Assembly: GCA_964430335.1 (NCBI GenBank)
Contig: CAYSEN010000006.1
Coordinates: 1-55,217 of the forward strand
Length of the DNA stretch: 55,217 bases
Source of the DNA: SIBU01 sp964430335
Lineage (GTDB): Bacteria; Patescibacteriota; Minisyncoccia; Phycocordibacterales; SIBU01
Direction: 5' to 3'
Made by a program: the position numbers and the translations under genes. The notes beneath the pieces are model-generated. The model ran no database searches and was not told the origin of the DNA. It saw only the letters and a list, made by a program, of their open reading frames with translations. This document shows positions 1-9,326 of the stretch, in pieces (within the stretch, counting starts at the first letter, position 1; every line of letters begins with the position of its first letter).

Positions 1-720
<720 letters not shown>

Positions 721-1062
721 TAGGAAATTTATATTGGTTAACAGAGAACCACTTCTCCACTAACCTCATATTTCAACCGCGCTTGTTTTTGGAAAACCAA
801 GAACATCGCTTGTTAAAATAAACCACTTGTTCTCGCAGACTTTTACATCTACAAGATATTTAATTCTGTTACATAAAATCAATTCATGTAACAATTTTTT
901 ACCTGTTATCTTATCGTTTTCTCAACAAAAACGATAAGTTTTGCCTGTACATGATCTAACATATACAAAGCTCTGTCTCCGACGCTTGAAAAGACCCAAC
1001 ACTAACACTAACGTCTTCGTCGTGACAGAATTCAATTTTCAAACATCAGTCTCTCTGGAAAC
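721..1062 (-). other. pre-23S leader, no gene seen
   Basis: About 340 nt lie between the 23S 5' end and a terminator-like hairpin at 1063-1085. I see no tRNA, no 16S end and no credible ORF on either strand. The segment is AT-rich with short inverted repeats and probably forms the processing stem of the 23S precursor: AAATTTCC around 724 can pair with GGAAATTT next to the mature 5' end. Confidence 0.6.
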
Positions 1063-1085
1063 AAAAAACCGCTTTTGCTAAGCGG
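1063..1085 (-). terminator. terminator-like hairpin upstream of 23S
   Basis: Read on the minus strand, CCGCTT and AAGCGG pair around a 5-nt loop and are followed by six T (1063-1068). This has the form of an intrinsic terminator and lies between the promoter at 1165-1192 and the 23S gene. It either ends a short RNA or acts as an attenuator that rRNA transcription must pass. Confidence 0.6.
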
Positions 1086-1158
1086 GTGCTAAACAAGGCC
1101 ATATAATGGCTTTATTTAGTCCGCTGTTGCTGTTGGTTTTTTAACATATCTATCAGTG
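1063..1158 (-). ncRNA. candidate short structured RNA ahead of 23S
   Basis: The interval from the predicted start (about 1158) of the promoter at 1165-1192 to the terminator-like hairpin would give an RNA of about 95 nt. It contains a second strong hairpin at 1089-1119 (GCCAT/ATGGC extended by CTAAA/TTTAG) and no convincing ORF. It may be an independent small RNA or only the start of the 23S leader. I do not recognise an RNA family. Confidence 0.35.
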
Positions 1159-1164
1159 CCAGTA

Positions 1165-1192
1165 AGTATATATGGAACATAAATAATGTCAA
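1165..1192 (-). promoter_or_regulatory. sigma70-type promoter upstream of 23S
   Basis: On the minus strand TTGACA (1192-1187), a 16-nt spacer and TATACT (1170-1165). The same hexamers with the same spacing occur in front of the L10 leader at 4427-4454, so this appears to be the strong-promoter form of this genome. It is the best candidate for driving 23S. Confidence 0.7.
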
Positions 1193-1215
1193 CGGGTTTA
1201 GTGAAAGTGGATAAG

Positions 1216-1261
1216 AAACCAAGAAAAAACCACCTTTTTATAGGTGGTTTTTTCTTGGTTT
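1216..1261. terminator. bidirectional intrinsic terminator
   Basis: Perfect 19-bp inverted repeat with A- and T-tracts on its two sides, immediately after the stop codon of the MscS-like gene. It separates that gene from the 23S promoter. Confidence 0.9.
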
Positions 1262-1267
1262 AAATTT

Positions 1268-1963
1268 TTATGAGTGATGACTTCTGTCGGAAATTTCTTG
1301 TCGAACTTTTTCGATAAACTGCGATGCGGCCTGCTGACCTCCTAGACCGAAAGATAAACCAAGTGCGATTGAAATTGCTACGACCACTCCTGTAAACAAA
1401 GTCTGAATCAAAGGTGCGGCGACTCCCAACTGTGATAGCGCTACCAATATACCGAAAATCCAAATAGCCCATCTTGCGATTGAACCCGCAAAATTTGCTG
1501 ATTTAATTCCGCTCGCAACCGCGGCACCTGAAACCACTCTTTGAACTGCCTCAGCAATAACCGCTGCGACCAAGATCATGAAAGAAGCGACTATTACTTG
1601 TGGCAAATAAAATAGCACTACTTGCTGTAGAAAATTGGTAACCTGATTTAATCCCAAAACTCCGAACGAACCTACCAAAAATACTACGATTACAAACCAT
1701 TTTACGAGTCCTCCGATAAAGGCACCGGAATCCAATTCAAAGCCAGCCTTCTTTAATAAAAGGTCTGCCTGTACGCTACGCAAAGCATGGTCAACCTTGA
1801 TAGATTTTATAATCTGAGCAATGACTTTCGAAAGCAAATTAGCAACGAACCAACCTACAATAAAAATAACTACTGAAAAAATCAGTCTTGGCGCAAAATC
1901 AACAAAACCTCGCCAAATATCGTAAAAAGATCCTCGAATAACGTCGCTCCAATTTTGAATCAT
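1268..1963 (-). CDS. MscS-like conserved TM-helix membrane protein
   Basis: The 231-residue product is a membrane protein with about five hydrophobic segments (roughly residues 25-48, 88-110, 115-140, 160-180 and 185-207). The segment near residues 185-215 is rich in Gly and Ala with a GLSFGLGGQ motif, which resembles the pore helix and following turn of small mechanosensitive channels. The whole matches the conserved TM-helix family (MscS-related) in size and layout but lacks the C-terminal cytosolic vestibule of full MscS, so channel function is an inference. The ATG at 1963 has no Shine-Dalgarno site. An extended -10 element lies about 77 nt upstream and a short palindrome at 1999-2013. 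The gene is followed by a strong terminator and stands alone. Confidence 0.7.
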   Translation of the reverse strand: MIQNWSDVIRGSFYDIWRGFVDFAPRLIFSVVIFIVGWFVANLLSKVIAQIIKSIKVDHALRSVQADLLLKKAGFELDSGAFIGGLVKWFVIVVFLVGSFGVLGLNQVTNFLQQVVLFYLPQVIVASFMILVAAVIAEAVQRVVSGAAVASGIKSANFAGSIARWAIWIFGILVALSQLGVAAPLIQTLFTGVVVAISIALGLSFGLGGQQAASQFIEKVRQEISDRSHHS

Positions 1964-2039
1964 ATGAATAAAATTATTAACTTATAATTATAAATAGTGT
2001 CGATCTAATCGACCCAATTCAAACTTAATTTCCTCTGTA

Positions 2040-2048
2040 ATTATAACA
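2040..2048 (-). promoter_or_regulatory. extended -10 promoter of the MscS-like gene
   Basis: Minus strand TGTTATAAT, a perfect -10 hexamer with the extended TGn element. No good -35 box is visible. It gives a leader of about 70 nt that contains the palindrome GTCGAT-CTA-ATCGAC at 1999-2013. Confidence 0.55.
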
Positions 2049-2087
2049 CCTCCACAGATAAGAGTGCCCGTATTGTGGATAACAAAC

Positions 2088-2726
2088 CTAGGCCTTGTAT
2101 TGTAAATTCAGGCGGTCGAAGATAATTTTATGAGGGTAATCAAAGACATCTCTTACCAGCTTATCTCTCAAGCTTAATCGGTATTTAAAATCTTCGGTTT
2201 CAAAAGCAGCGTATCTCAGCTCCTTCCCTATCTCAGACTCTATGCCTCTGATCACATTCTCTAAAACCGGGAAACGCATAAAGTCACCTACAACAAAAAG
2301 GTCAACACGAGTCTCATCCATGTGCATAAATACACCGGAAATCACAACCAACTTGATCTTCCCAGCACTTCCCAACCTTTTTACAATATCAGCGTATTTT
2401 ACTAAAACAGTATCAATTAGAAGTGCTTTCAAGGCTGACATGTAAGGAAATGATGGGTCTAGTTGCCAACCCCCTTCTTTCTTCTTTTTGGGCGATATTT
2501 TTTTACCTTTCTTTACTACTGTCACAGCCGGGGTACTAAAAAACTGCTTACCTTTGATCAAACCGATCTTTTTTAAGATATCAATTTCATGGCGTACAGA
2601 CGGAGCTGAAACCTTTGCTCGGTTGGAAATCTCAGCAGAACTAAAAACCTGATCCGGGTTAAAAAGGAACAGTCTCATTATTTTTACTTTGGCCTCGCTA
2701 CCGCAGAGTTTTGATAATATTTCCAT
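2088..2726 (-). CDS. winged-helix protein with nucleotidyltransferase-like domain
   Basis: The N-terminal 60 residues read as an ArsR/MarR-type winged helix (SEAKVKIMRLFLFNPDQVFS, then the recognition helix SAPSVRHEIDILKKIGLI). A lysine-rich linker at about 72-84 follows. The C-terminal half (about 100-212) contains VISGVFMHMDETRVDLFVVG, which resembles the minimal nucleotidyltransferase core where a Gly-containing strand is followed by an acidic D-x-hydrophobic strand. Known in the family: HTH-NTase fusions of this kind are frequent in CPR and archaea and have been linked to toxin-antitoxin-like modules, but no partner gene is adjacent here. Only one of the expected paired Asp residues is clearly seen, so catalytic activity is doubtful. 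A -10 box lies 7 nt before the ATG. Confidence 0.65.
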   Translation of the reverse strand: MEILSKLCGSEAKVKIMRLFLFNPDQVFSSAEISNRAKVSAPSVRHEIDILKKIGLIKGKQFFSTPAVTVVKKGKKISPKKKKEGGWQLDPSFPYMSALKALLIDTVLVKYADIVKRLGSAGKIKLVVISGVFMHMDETRVDLFVVGDFMRFPVLENVIRGIESEIGKELRYAAFETEDFKYRLSLRDKLVRDVFDYPHKIIFDRLNLQYKA

Positions 2727-2733
2727 CGAAATG

Positions 2734-2739
2734 ATTTTA
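2734..2739 (-). promoter_or_regulatory. -10 box placed for a leaderless mRNA
   Basis: Minus-strand TAAAAT ends 7 nt before the ATG at 2726, so transcription would start at or next to the start codon. Confidence 0.45.
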
Positions 2740-2842
2740 TATTAGGTTTAGGGTGCTAGTAGCTTAATGAAAAGTAAGGAAAAAAGCTAGTTGCAGAATA
2801 ACCACTTTTCTAGTGTAGAGTTAGGTTAGGCTAACACATTTT

Positions 2843-2870
2843 TTGACAAAACAGCAAAAAATGATAGTTT
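2843..2870 (+). promoter_or_regulatory. promoter of the orphan gene at 2884
   Basis: TTGACA at 2843-2848, a 16-nt spacer and an extended -10 (TGATAGTTT, hexamer 2865-2870). Transcription would start near 2877, giving an almost leaderless mRNA for the GTG at 2884 or a short leader for the ATG at 2893. Confidence 0.6.
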
Positions 2871-2883
2871 AAGCTAAGTTCAA

Positions 2884-3225
2884 GTGCTGATCATGAAAAT
2901 ACAGAAACAAGTGAACGGCGAGGAAGCGTGGGTATCAACAAAACTCATGCCCGGAGACAGCCTCTCGTATAGCAAGTTACATAACACCTTTGCCTTTTGT
3001 CGTCCAAGCAATAAGAACAGCTTTATCTACAATGGCCCGGGAAGAATCAAGGATGACAAATACCGGATCCATAACGTAAACCTAAGTGACCCTCGTGCAA
3101 TCGTTGAAATGGTGGCCGATTGTTGTGGTCTCGATTTTGAAGAGGTGAAAAGTGCGTGCACTGACCACTTACTCTTCACCTTTAAAAGACGGCCTAGCAA
3201 GGCAAGCCGCAAAGCCGTCCGCTGA
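2884..3225 (+). CDS. orphan protein of unknown function
   Basis: A 113-residue product (110 if the ATG at 2893 is used instead of GTG 2884). I do not recognise a family. The protein has no signal peptide or membrane segment, contains four Cys including a CC pair (residues about 82-83) and ends in a basic tail rich in Arg and Lys. It is a complete transcription unit with its own promoter and a terminator 18 nt after the stop, on the opposite strand to its neighbours. Base composition is richer in GC than the genes around it. It belongs with the other short monocistronic orphans at 23546, 33096, 33501, 36831 and 37052. Confidence 0.6.
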   Translation: MLIMKIQKQVNGEEAWVSTKLMPGDSLSYSKLHNTFAFCRPSNKNSFIYNGPGRIKDDKYRIHNVNLSDPRAIVEMVADCCGLDFEEVKSACTDHLLFTFKRRPSKASRKAVR

Positions 3226-3242
3226 TCCCAAAGAATAACCTT

Positions 3243-3268
3243 AACAGCCTAAGTCAGGCTGTTTTTTT
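3243..3268 (+). terminator. intrinsic terminator of the orphan gene
   Basis: AACAGCCT/AGGCTGTT with a 5-nt loop and seven T after the stem, downstream of the stop at 3225. Confidence 0.85.
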
Positions 3269-3274
3269 AAAACT

Positions 3275-3304
3275 AAAAACCATACGATATCTCGTATGGT
3301 TTTT
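3275..3304. terminator. terminator after rplL, bidirectional
   Basis: Perfect 13-bp stem (AAAAACCATACGA/TCGTATGGTTTTT) with a 4-nt loop and T-tracts in both directions. It ends the rplJ-rplL transcript and backs up the terminator at 3243-3268. Confidence 0.85.
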
Positions 3305-3384
3305 GGTTGATTCAGATATTCCTCCTTTGCATATTTGCCGTAGTTCGTCAAAATCTGCACCTCCGGAAAAATTGAATTAAAGTT

Positions 3385-3780
3385 TTACTTTAGTTCAACC
3401 TTTCCTCCAGCGGCTTCAATATCCTTCTTTAGTTTCTCAGCATCCTCCTTCTTCATACCTTCCTTTAGCATCTTTGGAGCTCCGTCTACAAGATCCTTAG
3501 CTTCCTTTAGACCCAAGGCTAGGGCTTCTTTTACAATCTTAATGACGGCGATTTTCTGAGCACCTCCATCTTTAAGTTCTACGTTGTATGAGGTCTTTTC
3601 CTCACCTCCTGCGGCTGCACCTCCGGCTGCTGGAGCGGCAACAGCAACAGCTGCTGCTGAAACACCGAACTTCTTTTCTAGTAATTTTACCAACTCGTTT
3701 AGGTCAAGAACTGACATAGTTTCAATTGATTCTACAATTGACTTAAACTTTGCTGGAATTTCAACTTTTGTTTCTTCCAT
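3385..3780 (-). CDS. rplL: 50S ribosomal protein L7/L12
   Basis: The 131-residue protein is a standard L7/L12: an N-terminal dimerisation helix pair (about 10-45), an Ala/Gly-rich hinge (AVAAPAAGGAAAGGEEK, about 46-62) and the C-terminal factor-binding domain with KIAVIKIVKEALALGLKEAK and the closing AGGKVELK. It forms the flexible stalk of the large subunit that recruits elongation factors. It lies 21 nt downstream of rplJ, and both are translated from the transcript that starts at the L10 leader. No Shine-Dalgarno site is seen before the ATG at 3780. Confidence 0.97.
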   Translation of the reverse strand: MEETKVEIPAKFKSIVESIETMSVLDLNELVKLLEKKFGVSAAAVAVAAPAAGGAAAGGEEKTSYNVELKDGGAQKIAVIKIVKEALALGLKEAKDLVDGAPKMLKEGMKKEDAEKLKKDIEAAGGKVELK

Positions 3781-3801
3781 AGGTATAATTTTAATTATTA
3801 A

Positions 3802-4287
3802 TTAAGCTTTCTTTTTAGCAACCTCGTTTAGGGCCATAACAAAACCCTGAATCGGAGAATTGATAAGGTTAACAAACTGAGCTCGTAGAGTTTGAACTCC
3901 AGGAATAAGTGCCAAAGCCTTTGCTTCCTCAAGCCCAATAAACTTACCCTCAAATACACCTCCGGTTAATGAGACTTTATTCTCAAATTTCTTTTGGAAA
4001 GAATAAACTTCTCTAGCTGGAGCTGTTGCATCTTCCCCGTATGCAATACCTAGCTCTCCTGGGAGATTAGGGATTGTGCCACCAATACCAGCTTCATTTA
4101 GAGCTTTCTTGGCCAGAGTTTTTTTAGCTACAAAATATGATACTCCTGCAGCTTTTAGACCCCTTCTAAATTCAGTAACATTAGCTACTGTTAGACCGTG
4201 GAAATTTACAAAGGCCATAGCTTTTGCACTTCCAACAGTCTTCAATTTTTCTAAGACCTCTTTCTTCTTTTCTCTTGAAATAGGCAT
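3802..4287 (-). CDS. rplJ: 50S ribosomal protein L10
   Basis: The 161-residue protein matches L10 along its length: N-terminal MPISREKKKEVLEKLK, the core VNFHGLTVANVTEFRRGLKA and AKKTLAKKALNEAG, and a C-terminal helix for L12 dimers. L10 anchors the L12 stalk on 23S rRNA. It is the first gene of rplJ-rplL. A 130-nt leader with L10-leader features precedes it, so autoregulation by the L10-L12 complex is likely. In most bacteria rplK-rplA come immediately upstream; here rplK is 37 kb away behind nusG. Confidence 0.97.
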   Translation of the reverse strand: MPISREKKKEVLEKLKTVGSAKAMAFVNFHGLTVANVTEFRRGLKAAGVSYFVAKKTLAKKALNEAGIGGTIPNLPGELGIAYGEDATAPAREVYSFQKKFENKVSLTGGVFEGKFIGLEEAKALALIPGVQTLRAQFVNLINSPIQGFVMALNEVAKKKA

Positions 4288-4299
4288 AATTTAAACAAA

Positions 4300-4420
4300 T
4301 TAGTATTTTTTAATACCAAACGCGACCTTTTAAAAGGCGTAAATATAGGAGTGACGGTTAAACCGTCAAAACCTAGGTGGGCGTTATGTCTTGCGACTCC
4401 CCACTGTCTTTGGCCTTGTA
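4300..4420 (-). promoter_or_regulatory. ribosomal protein L10 leader
   Basis: Between the promoter and rplJ, the minus strand contains AAAGACAG (4411-4404) and GCCCACCTAGG (4382-4372), which correspond to the conserved strands of the L10 leader kink-turn region, plus hairpins at 4352-4366 and 4326-4337. The position directly before rplJ agrees. It binds L10-(L12) complex to repress its own operon in known cases. Confidence 0.75.
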
Positions 4421-4426
4421 AGATGA

Positions 4427-4454
4427 AGTATACTTATTATTTAAGTATTGTCAA
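4427..4454 (-). promoter_or_regulatory. promoter of rplJ-rplL
   Basis: Minus-strand TTGACA (4454-4449), 16-nt spacer, TATACT (4432-4427). Identical in hexamers and spacing to the promoter at 1165-1192. Confidence 0.8.
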
Positions 4455-4468
4455 AAACGGTCTAAGAA

Positions 4469-4624
4469 CTACTGGGCAACGGCTTCCCCATTAGACAGAT
4501 TAGCCCGATCCACGACCTCCACCTGATAGAAACCGACGCCGAGCAAGACCACGAATCCAAAGGATACAATGCTAATGAAGCCGAATGCGAATCTAAAAAA
4601 ATCCTTTTTATATGAGTTTCTCAT
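4469..4624 (-). CDS. small single-pass membrane protein
   Basis: A 51-residue reading frame starting at ATG 4624 and ending in TAG at 4469. It has a basic N-terminus (MRNSYKKDFFRF), one strongly hydrophobic segment (about residues 13-33) and a short acidic tail. It starts 6 nt after the stop of the TPR gene, on the same strand, so it is probably co-transcribed and may work with that TPR membrane protein. Codon pattern and position support a real gene, but I do not recognise it. Confidence 0.6.
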   Translation of the reverse strand: MRNSYKKDFFRFAFGFISIVSFGFVVLLGVGFYQVEVVDRANLSNGEAVAQ

Positions 4625-4630
4625 GTATTA

Positions 4631-5455
4631 CTATTTTAATTCAGATAGCTCTGCTTTCACAGAATCCTCAAGATCTTTACTCTTGATTAACTTAGCCTCA
4701 TCTATTGCCATATTATAATACTTTTTTGCATTATCGTAATCTTTATTTGTTCGGTAATATCTAGCAATTGTAACCATAATATCGCTACTGTGTGGGTTAT
4801 TTTCCAGACCTTTAACCAAAATGTCTAATGCCTTAGGCTTCTTTTCGCTATAATCCGTTGTATACAACAGGTACAAATTCTGGTAAGAATCAGGATAATC
4901 TGACTTTAGCTCTATTACTCTCAGAAGGTTCTCTTCGGCTAGTATTTTATCCTTGGCGTAGAATTGATATATGTCGGCTAAATTACTGTAAGGAACGTAG
5001 TCTTTTGGCCATCTTTTTGTTACGTATTTTAGAATTTCAATTGAAGAAGAATAATCCCCTATCATCTTTCTAATCAAGGACAACCTTAGCCAATCCTCTT
5101 CGCTGTTCGGATCCTCTTTAAGACTGGAGGTTAAATCATTGATATTTTTGGTAGCAATCTCAAAAAACTTCTGGTCCAACTTTTTTGAGTTAACTATTTT
5201 TTGGTCCAATTCAGGCAGAGGTATTTCTTTAACCTCCATTTTATTACTGACCTCAATTACCTCATTTCTGATGTCCTGTGACTTAACAACCTCGACTGGT
5301 TTTGATGTCTCAGTTTCAAGGCTCTCCTTTCCTACCATACTATTTTCAAGCAACACCTTGTCATGCCCTCTTAAGTCACGATAAATATAAACGACCAAAC
5401 AGATGACCAGCACCACTGTAAGCAAAATGCCAATTATTTTTTTCGAAATTTTCAT
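4631..5455 (-). CDS. membrane-anchored TPR-repeat protein
   Basis: The 274-residue protein has a single N-terminal transmembrane anchor (about residues 7-25), a linker to about 85 and then tetratricopeptide-like repeats (for example SEEDWLRLSLIRKMIGDYSS, residues about 117-137, then PKDYVPYSNLADIYQFYAKD, and SSDIMVTIARYYRTNKDYDN). TPRs are protein-binding scaffolds, and the anchor would place them on the outer face of the cytoplasmic membrane. A promoter with TTGATT-17-TACAAT places the transcription start at the ATG. The small membrane protein at 4469 follows after 6 nt. The exact partner is unknown. Confidence 0.75.
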   Translation of the reverse strand: MKISKKIIGILLTVVLVICLVVYIYRDLRGHDKVLLENSMVGKESLETETSKPVEVVKSQDIRNEVIEVSNKMEVKEIPLPELDQKIVNSKKLDQKFFEIATKNINDLTSSLKEDPNSEEDWLRLSLIRKMIGDYSSSIEILKYVTKRWPKDYVPYSNLADIYQFYAKDKILAEENLLRVIELKSDYPDSYQNLYLLYTTDYSEKKPKALDILVKGLENNPHSSDIMVTIARYYRTNKDYDNAKKYYNMAIDEAKLIKSKDLEDSVKAELSELK

Positions 5456-5461
5456 TGTCTC

Positions 5462-5490
5462 ATTGTACAGAAACAGAACTTTCTAATCAA
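5462..5490 (-). promoter_or_regulatory. promoter giving a leaderless TPR-gene mRNA
   Basis: Minus-strand TTGATT (5490-5485), 17-nt spacer, TACAAT (5467-5462). The -10 box ends 6 nt before the ATG at 5455. Confidence 0.65.
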
Positions 5491-5548
5491 GAAAAATAAA
5501 GAACACCTCGGCCAGCCGAGATTAGATAGACAAATCAAAAAGCAAAAG

Positions 5549-5584
5549 CAAAAACCCCATCTCGCAAGGCGAGATGGGGTTTTG
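5549..5584. terminator. bidirectional terminator after the surface-protein gene
   Basis: Perfect stem of CAAAAACCCCATCTCGC with its complement, 3-nt loop, T-tract on both strands. It ends the large surface-protein transcript. Confidence 0.9.
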
Positions 5585-5631
5585 CTAGCTCATCCTAACT
5601 CAGTGTTAACCGAGCAAGAATCACAAGGAGC

Positions 5632-8600
5632 TTAGTTTGATCGGCTCTGGCTTAGACCGTTTGATGGCAAGCCTGGTAGAGCGTATCCGTTTGTCCAATC
5701 AACATCGTTCACTGAAGGTGTAGTTGTTGAGTTTGGTGACCAAATGAATGCGTTTAGAGCAGAGTTGCTTCCTGCATCGTTACCAGCAACAGTTGACATG
5801 TAATATGTGTTGTTTACTAGTGGGTATGCAGTATCACCCTTCAAGATTGTAACTACGTTGTAGTTTGTAGCACCTGAAGCTGGTGTAACTGTGCTTGCTC
5901 TAACCTCGAAGTACATTGTTGAACCAGCAGCAACCTGAATGGTTGTTGTAGCGCCAGCAACTGTCTGAGGGTAGATTGCAATATTTGGACTGCTTGCGTA
6001 AGTAGCAGTGTTTACGGCTGTTTGCATCAACTGACCTCCACTGTTCACACCTGATAGAGGTTGTGAGTATGAAGAATCGGTGAAGGCAAATACGTTAACT
6101 CCGCTTACAGTGACAGATGATGTAGCTAGGTTTACCAAGAACTTGGCAATGTTTACTGCACCGTGGCTGTCAGCAGTAACTTTGAATCTCAATAGTGGTA
6201 CGTTTGAAGTAAGACCTGATGATGTCAAAGTATCCTGTGCAAGAGTTGGATATGACTTGAATACTCTTAGACCTGTACTTGCAATTGAAGTACTGCCTGA
6301 AGAGTTAACCTTGATACCTGAACCAACGCCTGTTCCGTAGGTACCGGCAGTGTCGTTAGTATCGATATCGATGTTAATCAAGTGACCTGACTTTGTTACT
6401 GAAGATGATTGACCAATTGCGGCCAAGTCAGCCTTGATAGTCAAAATCTTGTCAGTGTCTCGAAGTAGTCTAACAGGAGTGGTTAGGGTTGAAGTTGCGT
6501 AGTTGTTTCCTCCTGTGAATGTAGCTTGACCAACCTCAGTAGCACCATCAAAGATGTGTACCATTGTAAGGTCAGAAGCCGAGCTTGATGCTGTATTGGT
6601 CAAAGTTAGAACAATTCTAGTTAGATCAATATCATCATTTGAAGCCTTGAATCTGTAGGCTGCTACAGTAGCACCTGAAGAGTTTGCAGCAACAACCTTG
6701 TAGGCTGTTCCTGAAGTATCACCAGTTGCAGCTAGAGTAGCTGAACCAACAGTCATAGATANNNNNNNNNNNNNNNNNNNNNNNNNNNNNNNNNNNNNNN
6801 NNNNNNNNNNNNNNNNNNNNNNNNNNNNNNNNNNNNNNNNNNNNNNNNNNNNNNNNNNNNNGTTCCTGAAGTATCACCAGTTGCAGCTAGAGTAGCTGAA
6901 CCAACAGTCATAGATAGACCAGTTGCGCTTCCTGTTGCTGTAACAGTACCAGTTGAAGTTACGCCTGTAACTGCAAGGGTTGTTCCAACATCAGTTGTAG
7001 TCATATCCCAGTGACCGACGAAAGCTGAAGCAGCACCTGACACGTTACACTTGACTGCAATAGTCTTGACGATTCCCTTAGGAATTACAAGAGCTTGGTC
7101 AAGAGTAAAGGTATATGCCGTACCGGTTGCATCTCCGCTAGCTGGGTTTACAACATTTGAACCGGTTGTAAGAGCGGTTGAACCATCGAACAAGCGGCAT
7201 GAACTAACATCGCTTGCAAGTGCTCCAGATCCGGAGAAGGTCAAGTGTGTAGGAATTGTAGAAACTCGTACATCTTCACCTGATTGTGTAGCGTCAAACT
7301 GGAAGTTTGAGAAGGTAAAGTCTTTTGTACCTGCAACCACAATCTGTGCGGCTGGGTTTGGAGCAGCGGCGATTGCCAATGCAGCTCTTCGAACAGTCAT
7401 AGCGTTCATTGAGAACACAGCGTTGGTTAGAGTCAAAGTGTTACCTGTGATCTGTCCCTTAACTGTTGACCAGTCTGATGAAGGAGTGGTTGAAGCTGTA
7501 ATGGTTGAACCGTTTGTCCATGTGGTTGGCAATTTACCAACCAATGTGTATGTTCCAACGCCTACTGGGTAAGTAACAGTATCTGTGAATGTTACTTTGT
7601 AGTGTGCGCTTGAGTCAGAGACAGCATCAACTGGACCTGCCACAATTGAACCGTTCTTGTCTACAAGAGAGACGCTGGTTAGAGCACCTAGGCTTGCAGA
7701 TGAACCTGTAAAGTGGAATACGGTTGATTGAACTGAGATTGGCTCACCCTTGATGTCTACATCGTAAGCACCGAGAGTTTGGTTTGGAACGTTCACTGCA
7801 ATGTTTGATGCAGGAGCTGCTGAAGATGACTTACTGATAGTTGTAACTGTACCTGCGTTGATAGTTACAATTGAACCTCCGTAGAATGGGGTTGAAGTTG
7901 TGAACTTTGAACGTGAAGTAGAAGTTAGAGTACCAGTTGAGTTAGCTGTTGGTGTAATACCGAAGTTGTAGGTATTACCTGATAGGTAGATGTCAGAAGC
8001 ATTGTAAAGATCAAACTCTACAGTTCTGTTTGCTGAACCTGAACCTACGATATCACCCTTGATGTAAAGTTCCTTTGAGAAACCTTTCTGGATAACAACT
8101 CCGCTTGGGAAGATTGTTGTGTAGTACTTACCATCAGTTGAAAGAGTGGTTGGGTAAGAAGTACCCTCTAGAACTGTAACGACGTTTGTAAGGTCGCTTG
8201 CGCTAGCTGATCCAGTCTGATTCCATCGAACTGACCAAAGTGTAACATCCTCACTTGTACCTGCTGTAACCTTGATACCAGAGAATTTGATTCCTGTATC
8301 ACCAATGTTCTTGGTTAGGTTTGAAGCTGGGTCATACTGAGAAACGTACAAAGTAGCGGTTCCTAGAGACAATGTTTCGTTGATTGTCTGTGCGGCACCT
8401 ACGATAGGAAGTGAACCGGTAACAGTTGCTGAAGTGTTAATTCCAACAATTGATAGGGTTGCAACTTGTCCAGCGTAACCTTGTGCTGTTGTTTCCATGT
8501 TACCAGCAACTGTAAGTGTTCTTGATGTGCCTCGTGGAACAACAATAGGATCACCTACGTTTGTCTGATGGTTAGAGTTGAAGGTCTTTGATGTTCCGAT

Positions 8601-9326
8601 CTGAAGTCCGTTCTCATCTAGAAGAACGATACTTGAGAATACAGAGTCATTTGCTAGACCTGTTCTCTGAACTGTAATTGAGTTTACAGTAACATCGCCA
8701 TCATTTCCGGCTGTCAAAGTAACCTTAGTGAAAGGAACTCGAGTTGCCTTGTATGGAGCGATAGTAACTGCTGGCTGTACTGGGCTTGAAACTGACAATC
8801 CTGTTCCTGCTGGAACTGGAGTAACAGTACCACCGTTGTTATTTGTTGAACCAGTATTTGTTGAAACTGATGACATTGAGTTCAAGACAGCTCGTGTCTT
8901 TGGACCAACGTAACCTGTTCCTGAAACACCGTTCTTCTTCTGGAACTTAATAACGGCTGCCTTTGTAGCAGGACCGAAAGTTGATGTCTCGTTTCCAGGA
9001 GAACCAGCTCCTGAAGATGCTACTTGTGTGTCAGCACTCATGTTTAGAACCTTTTGAAGATTCATAACATCAGCACCTTTACTTCCTACCTGAAGATCAG
9101 ATGAGAAAGAATAACCTGTAGCTGTACCGCCAGTGGTTGAACCACCCTGTACGGTTGCTAGCTTTGCCTGAAGTGAAGCGATAGTTGAAAGCAAGCTGTT
9201 GATCTGTGATGTAAGGTCTGAAACGGTGTCAGCCTTCACGGTAACCGCGAAAGCAAAACTTAATGCCAATGAGGCACCGAGCAAACCTGCAACAAATCTC
9301 TTTGTTTTAGATTTTGTCTGATACAT
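5632..9326 (-). CDS. large secreted surface protein with peptidoglycan-binding domain (S-layer candidate)
   Basis: A Sec signal peptide (basic MYQTKSKTKR, then a hydrophobic stretch to about residue 32) is followed by a short coiled coil (residues 35-60), a peptidoglycan-binding-1 domain (about 77-152, GSKGADVMNLQKVL and FGPATKAAVIKFQKK) and about a thousand residues of Thr/Ser/Gly-rich beta-sandwich-like sequence. This is the layout of the abundant cell-surface or S-layer-like proteins of Parcubacteria. A run of 100 N at 6762-6861 interrupts it, but 55 identical bases flank the gap; merging them gives one open frame of 1179 residues with no break. A long structured leader and a strong -10 box point to high expression. 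Confidence 0.8.
6707..6916. other. assembly gap with duplicated 55-base flanks
   Basis: 100 N at 6762-6861. Positions 6707-6761 and 6862-6916 are the same 55 bases. Removing the gap and one copy restores the reading frame of the surface-protein gene, so this is most simply two overlapping contig ends that were not merged. Confidence 0.9.

Noticed and set aside
5632..6756. a separate short surface-protein gene
   Set aside because: It is the 3' part of the gene starting at 9326 after the assembly gap is merged.
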